DNA from: Flavobacterium tructae
GTDB lineage: Bacteria > Bacteroidota > Bacteroidia > Flavobacteriales > Flavobacteriaceae
Direction of reading: 5' to 3'
Length of the DNA stretch: 64,000 bases
Assembly: GCF_002217475.1 (NCBI RefSeq)
Contig: NZ_MUHH01000025.1
Span: forward strand, 1-64,000
Shown: positions 8,716 to 18,683 of the stretch, in pieces
Numbering within the stretch: position 1 is the stretch's first letter
Layout of the letters: each line of letters begins with the position of its first letter
The notes under the pieces: generated by a model
What the model saw: only the letters and a program-made list of their open reading frames with translations
Database searches by the model: none
What the model was told of the DNA's origin: nothing
Program-made: the position numbers and the translations under genes

Positions 8716-11700
8716 ATGAAACAAACTATTTTATTATTTATGTTCTTTTTTGCGATACAGGTCACCCAGGCGCAAGTAAAAACCATCAAAGGAACGGTGA
8801 CCGATACTAATGGCATCTCGATACCGGGAGCATCCATAAGCATAAAAGAAGAAAAAAGAGGCACCACAACCGATTTTGATGGTAAATTCTCTATCGACGT
8901 ACAGGAAGGAAAAACACTTACGATTTCTTTTTTAGGATTAGAACCACAAAATATCCTAATAGGCAATTCTAACAACCTCAACATAAAACTAAAAGAAGCT
9001 GCTGCAACAGCCCTTTCGGGAGTAGTCGTTACCGCATTAGGCATCAAAAGAGAAAGAAAAGAACTTGGTTATTCTTTTCAGGATGTAAAAGGAAAAGATC
9101 TGGCAGACAATCCTACCATAAGTGTAGCCCAATCTTTATATGGAAAAGTCGCAGGGGTTAACATTTCGCAAACTACAGGAGGCGTTGGAAGCAGTTCCCG
9201 TATTGTGATAAGAGGAAACCGATCGATTAGCGGAGACAACCAGCCATTATATGTAGTAGACGGCGTTACTTTAGGGAACACTGGACTTGCCTCAACAACC
9301 AGTCCCAAGTCAAGTAGATTTTCTGACGGCGCAGATAATGGAGACGGATTATCAAGTTTAAATACGGACGATATCGAAAATATTTCGGTTCTAAAAGGAG
9401 GAGCCGCGAGTGCTCTTTACGGAGAACGAGGCGCCAACGGGGTGATTGTTATTACCACCAAAAAAGGAAAAAGAAACTCCTTAAAAGCCGAATGGAACAG
9501 CACCACTACTTTTGATCAAATCAACAGAACCTACAACAATTTCCAAAGAGAATACGGATCTGGATCAAACGGGTTGCTTCCAAATCCTAATGACATTAAA
9601 AATGGGCAAAACGCAACCACCAATGCCTGGGGACCAAAATTCGGATCTGCTGGTAATACAACGGTAAGAATATTTGACGGGTCATACAAGCCTTATCAAA
9701 ATGTAAATAACAACATTAAAGATTTTTTCAGAACCGGAATAACTGCTATTAACAGCCTTAGTTTATCCGGAGGAGGGAACAACACTTCCTTTAGATTAAA
9801 CTACTCCAACCTTGACGCTACTGACATCGTTCCTAAAAGCGATTTAAAAAGAAATACTTTTACACTAGGTGTCAATTCTCAAATTGACAAACTTACACTA
9901 GACGCCAAATTTAGCTACATTGTTGAAGACACCAACAACAGACCAGCGCTGTCTGATGATGCAGGTAACCTAGGATTATCTATAGCGGCAATAGCCCCAA
10001 ACATAGATCAGGCCTGGCTAAAAAACTATGAGGACGAAAACGGTGTTTATTATCCGTGGAATGCTGACCCTAATCGCTTAAATCCTTATTTTGTTTTAGA
10101 CGAAAATAAAAACAGAACTCAGAAAAACAGAATATTGGGGAATTTTAGTGCCACTTATGCCATTACCAATTGGCTAAGCGCCACCGGAAGAGCCGGAATT
10201 GACCGTTTTACATTTGAAAGCTCCGACTTTGTAAATACAGGAACAACCTGGTCACAAAGACAATCAGGATATCTGGCAACCAACTCCACCACTTTTCAGG
10301 AGTACAACGCAGAAGCGATTTTAAATGCACAAAAATCATTTGGTGATTTCAATATAAACTTAGGAGCAGGTGCAAACCAACGAAATACCCAAAGAATCAT
10401 AACCGGAGACGTGTTTACTAATATGATTACTAATGGAATCAACAAACAATCGAATTTTCTCTCCGGAATTCCAAGTCCGAAAACTAATGACGAAATACTC
10501 GTGCGTTCTGTATACGCTTACCTAAGAACCAACTATAAAAACTATCTGTTTTTAGATTTTACCGGACGTAACGACTGGAATTCTACTTTGGCTTCGGCTG
10601 TAAGCTCAACTACTAACAATAACTACTCCTACTTCTACCCGTCAGTATCCTCCAGTTTTATTTTTACAGACGGTCTTAACATTAAAAGCGACGTATTAAC
10701 CTTCGGAAAAATAAGAGCATCCTGGGCAGGAACTGCAAAAGCACTCGAAGCACCTTACAACACAGCCCTTAATTACAACATACAGGCAAAACCTCTATTA
10801 GGAAATCCAATAGGCTCCATAGTAAACAATATTGTTCCGAACAATTCCCTAAAACCGGAATTCACTACCAGTTATGAAGCGGGGGTTGATTTAGGATTTT
10901 TCAAAAACCGTTTACAACTTGATTTATCTTACTATTACACCAAAACAAAAGACCAGTTAATTGTACTGAATACCTCGCAAACCTCAGGTTTCCTGGGAGC
11001 TAATACCAACGCAGGTACCGTTGAAAACAAAGGTTTTGAAGCCTTAGTAACAGCCGGAATTTTCAGAAATCCCGATGGATTCAATTGGGACATTACCTTA
11101 AACTTTGCAAAAAACGAAAACAAGCTACTGGAATTAACCGACAAAACCGACCTTCAGGTCATCTCGAATGCACGATGGGCCGGAGCACAAATTGTGGCCA
11201 AAGTGGGAGAAAGCTCTACTCAGATTTATGGAAAAAAATTCCAAAGAGCCCCTAACGGACAAATTCTGATAGACAATAAAGGAAATCCAATTTTAACACA
11301 AACTCTTGAAAACTTAGGAAGAACTGCACCGGACTGGATTGGAGGCATCATCAACGAATTCTCCTATAAGGGAATAAGTCTTAGAGCTAATCTTGATATG
11401 AAATTTGGAGGTAAAATGTATTCCATGTCCAATGCTCTTGCTGCCTCTACCGGACTATCCGATATAACTCTGGAAGGAAGAGATGAATACAATGCCTGGG
11501 TCGCTCAACAACTTGCAGCAGGAAAAACATTAACAGAGATAGGCAATTTAATTCCCGCAGCTGGACTTGTTGTAAAAGGAGTAACCGAAATCAAGGATGG
11601 TAGTGGCAATGTAACGGGATACCAAAATAATACCACCGCTGTAAGCCCTCAGGCCTACTGGAAAAATCTGTATGGAGATGACACCACTCCGGAGCCCTTT

Positions 11701-11952
11701 ATTTATGATGCTTCTTATGTAAAATTGAGAGAAGCCTCTATCGGCTACGATTTCCCAAAAAAATGGCTAAAAGGAACCGGATTTGACCGATTTAAATTCT
11801 CAGTAATTGCAAGAAATCTTTGGACCATTTATTCTAAGGTTCCAAACATTGATCCGGAATCTACCTACACAAACGGAAACGGACAAGGTTTTGAATATGG
11901 CTCTCTTCCTTACCGAAGATCCTATGGCTTTAATTTACAATTATCATTCTAA
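8716..11952 (+). CDS. SusC/RagA-type TonB-linked outer membrane transporter 1
   Basis: The 1078-residue protein is the outer membrane importer of a SusC/SusD pair and takes up oligosaccharides or similar ligands with energy from TonB. It has a signal peptide ending near TQAQ (residue 20), a carboxypeptidase-D-like beta sandwich at about 22-95 (IKGTVTDTNGISIPGASI), a plug domain at about 105-255 with YVVDGVTLG and the SusC signature ISVLKGGAASALYGERGANG, and a 22-strand barrel ending in aromatic residues (YGFNLQLSF). The length is normal for the family. Its SusD partner follows after 18 bases. Two operator-like sites lie over its promoter, which suggests control by the DeoR regulator at 25 kb. 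The ligand is inferred to be a chitin- or amino-sugar-derived product from the locus context only. Confidence 0.93.
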   Translation: MKQTILLFMFFFAIQVTQAQVKTIKGTVTDTNGISIPGASISIKEEKRGTTTDFDGKFSIDVQEGKTLTISFLGLEPQNILIGNSNNLNIKLKEAAATALSGVVVTALGIKRERKELGYSFQDVKGKDLADNPTISVAQSLYGKVAGVNISQTTGGVGSSSRIVIRGNRSISGDNQPLYVVDGVTLGNTGLASTTSPKSSRFSDGADNGDGLSSLNTDDIENISVLKGGAASALYGERGANGVIVITTKKGKRNSLKAEWNSTTTFDQINRTYNNFQREYGSGSNGLLPNPNDIKNGQNATTNAWGPKFGSAGNTTVRIFDGSYKPYQNVNNNIKDFFRTGITAINSLSLSGGGNNTSFRLNYSNLDATDIVPKSDLKRNTFTLGVNSQIDKLTLDAKFSYIVEDTNNRPALSDDAGNLGLSIAAIAPNIDQAWLKNYEDENGVYYPWNADPNRLNPYFVLDENKNRTQKNRILGNFSATYAITNWLSATGRAGIDRFTFESSDFVNTGTTWSQRQSGYLATNSTTFQEYNAEAILNAQKSFGDFNINLGAGANQRNTQRIITGDVFTNMITNGINKQSNFLSGIPSPKTNDEILVRSVYAYLRTNYKNYLFLDFTGRNDWNSTLASAVSSTTNNNYSYFYPSVSSSFIFTDGLNIKSDVLTFGKIRASWAGTAKALEAPYNTALNYNIQAKPLLGNPIGSIVNNIVPNNSLKPEFTTSYEAGVDLGFFKNRLQLDLSYYYTKTKDQLIVLNTSQTSGFLGANTNAGTVENKGFEALVTAGIFRNPDGFNWDITLNFAKNENKLLELTDKTDLQVISNARWAGAQIVAKVGESSTQIYGKKFQRAPNGQILIDNKGNPILTQTLENLGRTAPDWIGGIINEFSYKGISLRANLDMKFGGKMYSMSNALAASTGLSDITLEGRDEYNAWVAQQLAAGKTLTEIGNLIPAAGLVVKGVTEIKDGSGNVTGYQNNTTAVSPQAYWKNLYGDDTTPEPFIYDASYVKLREASIGYDFPKKWLKGTGFDRFKFSVIARNLWTIYSKVPNIDPESTYTNGNGQGFEYGSLPYRRSYGFNLQLSF

Positions 11953-11970
11953 TTCCCTAACCTGATTCAA

Positions 11971-13467
11971 ATGAAAAAATATACTCTACAATTGATAAAA
12001 TACGTACTGGCAGTAATGCTTGTACTCATCACAACTAATTGTGCCAACGACGAGCTTTACAGAGAAACCAATACCAATCCGGAAACTTTTGTTACCATAG
12101 ACCCATCAGCACAGCTAACCGGTGTTCAGGCGGCCCTATCAGGCGGATGGTTTGAACAATGGCGAGCCAATCTTATTTACGGAGAAGGATTTATCCAGCA
12201 TCTTGGCGGATCATGGACAGTTGCTAATTACGGTTCCTTTTTTATTGCTTCCAGAGAATATCAGGAAGCGCTTTGGAATGCAAATTACGGAGGACCACTA
12301 GTACGCAATCTGATAGATGTTTTGGAAAGAACCAACGGAAAACCTGAGTTTAACAATTTAAACGGAATGGCAAAAGTATTAAAAGTTATGACATTTCAGC
12401 GATTAACTGATTTGTACGGAGATATTCCCTATTCTGAAGCTGGCTTAGGATATCACAAGGACATTTTATATCCGAAATACGACGCCCAGAAAGACATTTA
12501 TACTGATTTTTTTAAAATATTAGATGAGGCCCAAAGTCAAATTCAATCCGGGTCTGCTCCCGTAAAAGGAGATCTTTTTTACGCCGGAGATCCTGGTAAA
12601 TGGAAAAAATTAATTGGCTCCTTAAGATTACGCTGCGCCATGAGAATTTCAAAAGTAGACGCTGCTTTAGCAAAAGAACAAATTCTAAAAGCGGTTAACG
12701 AAGGAACATTTGCAAGCAATGCCGATAATTGCTACATGAAACATGACGCAACGCTACCGGAAACTATTGGCGCTTTAACCAACGGCAATGGCATGTCGCA
12801 AGCCATAAGAGCATCCGCTCCGGACCACCCAACCACCACCATGTTGAACATATTAGGAAATGACCCCAGAAAAAAAATATGGTTTCGACTAAACCCAAAC
12901 GGGGTTTATGAAGGCATTAATCCGAACAATTACAGATGGGAACACACACCAACCAGCGATAACTTGTCGACAATCCAGCCGTATTTATTCGAAAATACTG
13001 CTCCCTATCTTCATCTGACTTATTCTGAAACCATGCTTCTGCTGTCCGAAGCTTCTTTTAGAGGTCTCTATACAGGAAACGCCAAAGATTATTACAAAAA
13101 AGGAATCGAAGCGGGAATTAGACAATGGTCTATATTTAAAGATGAGAGTATACTAGACAACAATGCCATTACCGCTTTTCTGGCAACAAAAGATCTAACT
13201 CCCGGAAAAGAACTGGAAGAAATTGCCACACAGCAATGGCTTACTTTATTTTTAAATGGAATAGAGGCCTACACCAATTACAGACGCGTCAATTTCCCTG
13301 TTCTGATCAAAATTACGCGTACGGCCTCGAGCACCAATGGGGTTATGCCTACCAGAATGACATATCCAATAGAAGAGTCCACCAGTAACAAAGAGAATTA
13401 TTTAGCTGCCAGTGCTAAATACAACAACAACAGCTGGCTCGCTAAAGTTTGGTGGGATGTAGATTAA
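11971..13467 (+). CDS. SusD/RagB-type surface lipoprotein 1
   Basis: The 498-residue product is the ligand-binding lid of the SusC transporter encoded just upstream. It has a lipoprotein signal ending in TTNC (Cys24), then the SusD opening RETNTNPETFV, typical of the SusD/RagB nutrient-binding group. Helical TPR-like parts include MTFQRLTDLYGDIPYSEA (residues about 133-150) and LLLSEASFRG (about 356). The C-terminus holds NYRRVNFPVL and MPTRMTYPIEES, shared with the second SusD here. It would sit on the cell surface anchored in the outer membrane. A terminator follows, so this pair is a separate transcript from the second pair. Confidence 0.93.
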   Translation: MKKYTLQLIKYVLAVMLVLITTNCANDELYRETNTNPETFVTIDPSAQLTGVQAALSGGWFEQWRANLIYGEGFIQHLGGSWTVANYGSFFIASREYQEALWNANYGGPLVRNLIDVLERTNGKPEFNNLNGMAKVLKVMTFQRLTDLYGDIPYSEAGLGYHKDILYPKYDAQKDIYTDFFKILDEAQSQIQSGSAPVKGDLFYAGDPGKWKKLIGSLRLRCAMRISKVDAALAKEQILKAVNEGTFASNADNCYMKHDATLPETIGALTNGNGMSQAIRASAPDHPTTTMLNILGNDPRKKIWFRLNPNGVYEGINPNNYRWEHTPTSDNLSTIQPYLFENTAPYLHLTYSETMLLLSEASFRGLYTGNAKDYYKKGIEAGIRQWSIFKDESILDNNAITAFLATKDLTPGKELEEIATQQWLTLFLNGIEAYTNYRRVNFPVLIKITRTASSTNGVMPTRMTYPIEESTSNKENYLAASAKYNNNSWLAKVWWDVD

Positions 13468-13510
13468 ACTGCTAAACCCTATCCAACATAACTCCTTTCA
13501 TGTTGATCCT

Positions 13511-13555
13511 AATACCATTCGTAATTTATATTGAATTATGAATGGTATTTTTTTA
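13511..13555 (+). terminator. Terminator after the first susC/susD pair
   Basis: AATACCATTC (13511-13520) pairs with GAATGGTATT (13540-13549) around a 19-base loop and is followed by a run of T to 13554. It separates the two SusC/SusD transcripts. The rest of the 364-base gap is AT-rich and carries the second promoter and operators. Confidence 0.7.
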
Positions 13556-13725
13556 GGCCTTTCCGATCAAAAACAAGCAAAATCACCCATTCCTACCAAT
13601 CTAAAAATACGAATTTTAAGATTAAAATGAATTCTTTCCAAAAAAACTCATTCTGCAAAATTTTCTCAGAACACCTTTAGAAACCTCATTTCTTTTGGAT
13701 TATAAAAACACTTCAGAAAAAAATA

Positions 13726-13742
13726 TTGCAAAAAAAATGCAC
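13726..13742. promoter_or_regulatory. Predicted DeoR operator, site B1
   Basis: TTGCAA-AAAAA-ATGCAC has the 6-5-6 layout of the site A operators, with weaker symmetry in the right arm. It lies upstream of the second susC promoter. Confidence 0.45.
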
Positions 13743-13745
13743 TTT

Positions 13746-13762
13746 ATGCAAAAAAAATGCAA
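13746..13762. promoter_or_regulatory. Predicted DeoR operator, site B2
   Basis: ATGCAA-AAAAA-ATGCAA lies 20 bp after site B1 and ends 18 bases before the -7 box, where the -33 element would be. The paired arrangement copies that of sites A1 and A2 at the first susC gene. Confidence 0.5.
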
Positions 13763-13780
13763 ACAAATAGAAATTATCTA

Positions 13781-13788
13781 TATATTTG
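13781..13788 (+). promoter_or_regulatory. -7 element of the second susC promoter
   Basis: TATATTTG, identical to the -7 element of the first susC promoter and followed by a similar GATCGC/GACCGC. No good TTG is seen 17-23 bases upstream; ATG at 13757-13759 is the nearest match. A six-codon frame (ATG 13815 to TGA 13835) lies between it and susC and overlaps the susC start codon as ATGA. Confidence 0.55.
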
Positions 13789-13831
13789 ATCGCCAATAAA
13801 AACCAAAATAAAACATGAAAACCAAAGTATT

Positions 13832-16800
13832 ATGAAAGCAAAGCTAATTTCATTAGTATTTATTGGGGGAGTAATCTTCTCAGCAAATGCAAAAGAGACT
13901 GCAATTAAAACGCATCTCTTTGAACAAAAAAGCAGTCAGATTGAAATTTCGGGCCAGGTCATTGGTCAGGACGATGGAATGCCAATTGCCGGAGCTACTA
14001 TTTACGCCAAAGGCAATACGAAAACAGCTACTATAACCGATGAAACAGGAAAATTTAAACTAAATGTTCCGGAAAATGAAACTCACATCATCATTTCTTA
14101 CATGGGTTACGGAACTTTAGAGTATAAACTAGATAAGGTGACAGATGTAGTAATAAGTTTAAAACCTGCCGAAAATGTACTCGAACAAGTTTTAGTAACT
14201 GCACTGGGAGTTAAAAAAAGTACAAAAGCAATTTCTTATGCTGTAACCGAACTTAAAGGAACTGAATTTACAAAAGCCAAAGAAACGAATATCACCAGTG
14301 CCCTGGCAGGAAAAATTGCCGGTGTAAACGTGAGTGGTACTGCAACAGGGCCAACCGGATCAACCAGAGTTGTAATTCGTGGAAATGGTTCCTTAAACGG
14401 AAACAATCAACCGATGTACGTTGTAAACGACCTGCCAATAGACAATACACAATTAAACTTACCGGGTACCGGAAATGCACCGGGATCACCAAGAATTAAC
14501 GTAGACCGTGGTGATGGTACTTCTGTTATCAATCCCGATGACATCAAAAGCATCACGGTACTAAAAGGAGGAACCGCTGCCGCACTGTATGGTGCAAATG
14601 CTGCAAACGGTGTGATCTTAATTCAGACTAAAAGAGGATCAGCTCAAAAAGGAATTGGTGCAGAATACAACACTTCCTTTACTTTTGAAACTCCGGCTAT
14701 TAAACCGGACTGGCAATATGAATACGGATCCGGAGATGCAGGACAAAAGCCATTAACTCAAGCAAAGGCTATAGAATACGGACGCTGGTCGTGGGGAGCT
14801 AAAATGGACGGGACAGACGTAATTCAGTTCGACGGTGTAAAAAGACCTTACTCTCCTCAAAAAGATAACATTAAAAACTTCTACCAAACCGGAACTACTT
14901 TTATCAACTCACTTGCTTTATCAGGAGGAACCGACAAAGCATCCGGACGTCTTTCTTTTATGAATATGGACAATCAGGGTATTGTACCTAATACTTCTTT
15001 TAATCGAAAAAGTGTCAACATAGCAAGTAATGTTAACGTAACAAACTGGTTAAAATTTGACGTTGTCGCACAATACAATATCGACAAAACAGAGAACAGA
15101 ACTACAGTATCTGATGCAGAAGCAAATCCGAACTGGGCAACTTATATGATCGGCAATACAGTCGACATTAGAAATCTTTCTCCGGGTTATGATGCGAATG
15201 GCAGAGAGATAGCCTGGAATCCCGTTGCAGTGGCTACCAACCCTTACTTCGCCGTTAATAAAATTAAAAACAGCGATACTAAAAACCGCTTTATCGGTAT
15301 GCTAAACGTAAAAGTGAACTTTACTCCTGAATTATTCCTTCAGGGAAGAATTGGACAAGACTATACGAATTACGATTTTTACGCCTACATTCCTAAAACA
15401 AGTTTAAACAATCCTGTTGGATACGGACAGGGATCAAAAGTTAAATTATCCAATTTAAACTCTGAAGCCATTCTGAACTACACTAAGAAAAACATCTACA
15501 AAGATTTTTCTTTGAATGCTTTGCTTGGAGTTAACTCCCGTACCAATGTAAGAGATGAAGTGAGAATAGACGGATCAAATTTTGTATTAGACGACTTCTA
15601 CTCTTTAACCAACTTAGCCACCATAATCTATGCCTATCCTTATGGAAAAACCAAAACAAACTCTGTGTACGCTGCCGCAGATTTAGATTACAAAAATGTG
15701 GTTTTCCTAAACTTCACAGGCCGTCAGGACTGGTTTTCTACCCTTTCAAAAGACAACAATAAGATATTCTATCCGTCAGTAGGAACAAGCGTAATTCTTT
15801 CAGACATTGTAAAAATGCCGGAATGGATTTCATTTAGCAAAGTAAGAGCTTCCTGGGCACAAGTTGGTGGAGCTACTCCGGACCCATACGCCTTAAACCA
15901 ATCCTACTCTATGATTCAGGGCGGACATAACGGTCAATACTTACAAAGTACAACAGGTTCAAGAGTTCCAAATTCGACACTAAGTCCCTTAACTTCAACA
16001 ACTGTGGAGGTTGGAACAGACATGGGATTCTTCAACAATCGCTTAAATCTTGATTTTGCCTGGTACAACCGTGAAACCACAAATGACATTGTAGAAACTA
16101 CCATCTCCAACGCCTCAGGAGCAAGAACCGCTTTACTGAATCTTGGAAAAATGAAAAACACTGGAGTTGAACTTTTACTGAGCGGAAAAATCATTAACAA
16201 CGATAACTTTTCATGGGAAGCGAGCATCAACGGATCTTATAACAAGAACACCGTTGAATCACTTACAGGTCAATTGAATTCGCTTACTATGGCAACTTCA
16301 GTAAACGGATATGTTACAGTGAACAGCGACGTTGGTCGTCCTTACAGTACTATAAAAGGTTACAAACCTCTTAAAGATGCCAATGGCAACACAGTGTATA
16401 ATGTAAGCGGCAATACCGCAACTGTCGCACAAGGTCCTCTTGAAGAGCTGGGACAGGGTGTTCATCCCTGGTCGGCAGGTATCAGTAATGAATTTAAATA
16501 CAAATCAGTATCGTTCAGCTTTTTAATTGACGGTAAATTTGGTGGAGATTTATACTCCGGAACAGACTTGTACGGAACCCGTATGGGGTTGACCAAAATG
16601 ACACTGGAAGGTCGTGAGAACGGATTGCCAATTTCAGGTGTTGATCCTAAAGGAAATCTTGTAAATATGGTTATTGCGCCGGCAGATCTAAGAACTTATT
16701 ATGACGGTTTAAGAAACATATCTTCATATTTCGTTTACGATGCCAGTTTCATAAAACTAAGACAAGTGATTATTGGCTATCAACTGCCAATTGAAAAATT

Positions 16801-16987
16801 CGGTTTTTTATCCAAACTTCAGGGAGCCTCTGTTTCTTTTATTGCAAGAAACCTGTTCATTCTTTACAAGAAAACTCCAAATGTGGATCCTGAATCTGTG
16901 TTTAGTGCAGGAAATGCTCAGGGTATAGAACAATTTGGAGTACCTAGAACAAGAAGTTTCGGACTAAGTTTAAATGTTAAATTTTAA
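13832..16987 (+). CDS. SusC/RagA-type TonB-linked outer membrane transporter 2
   Basis: The 1051-residue protein is a second SusC importer of the locus. It has a signal peptide ending near FSANA, a carboxypeptidase-D-like domain at about 37-112 (ISGQVIGQDDGMPIAGATIY), a plug with YVVNDLPIDN and ITVLKGGTAAALYGANAANG, and a full beta barrel ending RSFGLSLNVKF. It is clearly a paralogue of the first SusC but differs throughout, so it is not a recent duplication. Its ATG overlaps the stop of a six-codon upstream frame. The paired SusD gene follows after 11 bases and the GntP-to-M19 genes continue on the same strand, so this promoter may drive the whole catabolic operon. Confidence 0.93.
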   Translation: MKAKLISLVFIGGVIFSANAKETAIKTHLFEQKSSQIEISGQVIGQDDGMPIAGATIYAKGNTKTATITDETGKFKLNVPENETHIIISYMGYGTLEYKLDKVTDVVISLKPAENVLEQVLVTALGVKKSTKAISYAVTELKGTEFTKAKETNITSALAGKIAGVNVSGTATGPTGSTRVVIRGNGSLNGNNQPMYVVNDLPIDNTQLNLPGTGNAPGSPRINVDRGDGTSVINPDDIKSITVLKGGTAAALYGANAANGVILIQTKRGSAQKGIGAEYNTSFTFETPAIKPDWQYEYGSGDAGQKPLTQAKAIEYGRWSWGAKMDGTDVIQFDGVKRPYSPQKDNIKNFYQTGTTFINSLALSGGTDKASGRLSFMNMDNQGIVPNTSFNRKSVNIASNVNVTNWLKFDVVAQYNIDKTENRTTVSDAEANPNWATYMIGNTVDIRNLSPGYDANGREIAWNPVAVATNPYFAVNKIKNSDTKNRFIGMLNVKVNFTPELFLQGRIGQDYTNYDFYAYIPKTSLNNPVGYGQGSKVKLSNLNSEAILNYTKKNIYKDFSLNALLGVNSRTNVRDEVRIDGSNFVLDDFYSLTNLATIIYAYPYGKTKTNSVYAAADLDYKNVVFLNFTGRQDWFSTLSKDNNKIFYPSVGTSVILSDIVKMPEWISFSKVRASWAQVGGATPDPYALNQSYSMIQGGHNGQYLQSTTGSRVPNSTLSPLTSTTVEVGTDMGFFNNRLNLDFAWYNRETTNDIVETTISNASGARTALLNLGKMKNTGVELLLSGKIINNDNFSWEASINGSYNKNTVESLTGQLNSLTMATSVNGYVTVNSDVGRPYSTIKGYKPLKDANGNTVYNVSGNTATVAQGPLEELGQGVHPWSAGISNEFKYKSVSFSFLIDGKFGGDLYSGTDLYGTRMGLTKMTLEGRENGLPISGVDPKGNLVNMVIAPADLRTYYDGLRNISSYFVYDASFIKLRQVIIGYQLPIEKFGFLSKLQGASVSFIARNLFILYKKTPNVDPESVFSAGNAQGIEQFGVPRTRSFGLSLNVKF

Positions 16988-16998
16988 AGAACAAAACC

Positions 16999-18528
16999 AT
17001 GAAAAAAAGAACCATTTTATATATGGCAGGTATACTTTTAGGAAGTATGACAGCCTGTACCAAAGATTTTGAAGAAATCAACACCAACCCCAATTCTGTT
17101 GAAGTACCAAATGCGACTTTTATTTTTAGCCAGTCACAGCTTGATGGTTTAAACAACAATTACTTCTTTACAAATGTGCTGCAATGCGGTGGTATGCTGC
17201 AACATTATGCGACCTATAAAGAAGCATCAGGTGTGGGAGACAAGTACTTAAACAACGAGTCTTACTATTCTGCTTACTTCAACAGAGGTTATCCAACTGC
17301 AGTCAATGAAATCCAAACGGTAATTAACACTTTAAAAGATAATCCGGTCGAGAGCAACAAACTCAATATCGCAAGAATCTGGAAAGCCTATATCTACCAC
17401 CGTATGACCGATTTATATGGAGACATTCCTTATACCGAGGCATCAAAAGCTTATACTAACGAACATTTTCTTCCAAAATATGACAGTCAGGAATTCATCT
17501 ACAAGGACTTACTAAAAGAACTTGATGAAGCGGCAGCAGCCTTAGATCCAGCCAAAGCAAGTTTTGGTAAAGCCGATTTTATTTATGAAGGCAATATCGC
17601 CAAATGGAAGAAGTTTTCTTACTCTTTAATACTTCGTCTTGGTTTACGACTTTCAAAAGTTGATCCTGCATTATCCAAAACCTGGGTAACAAAAGCCATT
17701 ACCGGCGGAGTAATCGTAAACGCAGCTGACAATGCGCTTATTAAATACACTGATGGGCCAAATGATTTCAACAGGAATCCTGCCGGTATTGACTCCAGAA
17801 GTCTTGATTTTGCCAAGGACTCCTTCGGACAAAAAAACACAGAAGGCGGAAAACTGGCCAAAACTTTCATCGATGTACTAAAAACTACAGCTGACCCAAG
17901 ACTTAGTGTTTATTCTGGTGTTTGGCAGGGAACGGTACAAAATACAGATCCTGCTGTACAAAAAGGTTTTCCTAACGGAACTAAAACTGCTCCGTCACCA
18001 GCGGAACAAGGCACTTATTCTGAACCAAACCAAAGTACTGTGTTCCGATACGATGCTCCGATGATGATCCTGAGCAATGCCGAGACTAATCTTTACCTGG
18101 CCGAAGCAGCCATAAGAGGATGGTACACCGCTGAAACCGATAAAGATCTATACGAAAAAGCGGTAAAAGCATCTTTCCTGAACATGGGAATTTACGGTGC
18201 GGCTTATGCCATTACCGACGCAACTCCTTACCTAACGTTGAATCCTTATAATGTGGCGGGAACTTTTGATCAAAAAATGAGTCAGATACACAGCCAGATC
18301 TGGATTGCATTGTTTGTAGACGAGCAGGAAATTTATGCCAACTGGAGAAGAACCGGATACCCGGCATTAGTGCCGATAAACTTTCCCGGAAATGTTACAA
18401 ACGGAACCATTCCGAGACGTATCAAATACCCGGTAAGTGAATATTCGGTGAATTCAAGTAACTTAGCTGATGCGGTAAAACGTCAGGGAGCTGATGCTTT
18501 TACAACAAGAATCTGGTGGGATAAATAA
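16999..18528 (+). CDS. SusD/RagB-type surface lipoprotein 2
   Basis: The 509-residue product is the surface lipoprotein partner of the second SusC. The signal peptide ends at MTAC (Cys20) and is followed by the SusD opening EINTNPNSVE. The family segments YHRMTDLYGDIPYTEASKAY (near residue 134) and ILSNAETNLYLAEAAIRG (near 356) are present, as are NWRRTGYPALV and IPRRIKYPVSEY at the C-terminus. The length is typical. The ligand is unknown; by context it should be the same class of glycan as for the first pair. A structured 155-base gap separates it from the GntP permease gene. Confidence 0.93.
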   Translation: MKKRTILYMAGILLGSMTACTKDFEEINTNPNSVEVPNATFIFSQSQLDGLNNNYFFTNVLQCGGMLQHYATYKEASGVGDKYLNNESYYSAYFNRGYPTAVNEIQTVINTLKDNPVESNKLNIARIWKAYIYHRMTDLYGDIPYTEASKAYTNEHFLPKYDSQEFIYKDLLKELDEAAAALDPAKASFGKADFIYEGNIAKWKKFSYSLILRLGLRLSKVDPALSKTWVTKAITGGVIVNAADNALIKYTDGPNDFNRNPAGIDSRSLDFAKDSFGQKNTEGGKLAKTFIDVLKTTADPRLSVYSGVWQGTVQNTDPAVQKGFPNGTKTAPSPAEQGTYSEPNQSTVFRYDAPMMILSNAETNLYLAEAAIRGWYTAETDKDLYEKAVKASFLNMGIYGAAYAITDATPYLTLNPYNVAGTFDQKMSQIHSQIWIALFVDEQEIYANWRRTGYPALVPINFPGNVTNGTIPRRIKYPVSEYSVNSSNLADAVKRQGADAFTTRIWWDK

Positions 18529-18556
18529 AAACAATAACCGTTGATACAATTGATTT

Positions 18557-18631
18557 AAACACATAGAGCCATAGCTCCTGCAATCCTGAAAAGGAGTTCC
18601 ACTTGCAGTAACACCTAGTCACTATGTGTTT
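18557..18631 (+). other. Nested hairpin between susD and the permease gene
   Basis: AAACACATAG (18557-18566) pairs with CTATGTGTTT (18622-18631), and inside it CTGCAA (18578-18583) pairs with TTGCAG (18603-18608). No T-run follows, so it is not a simple terminator. It could be an RNA processing or stability element that lets the upstream SusC/SusD genes be expressed at higher level than the enzymes, or a dispersed intergenic repeat. Confidence 0.45.
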
Positions 18632-18683
18632 GATAAAATGTATACGAATTACTCGCAACGGAGTTAATAATACAAATAGATAA

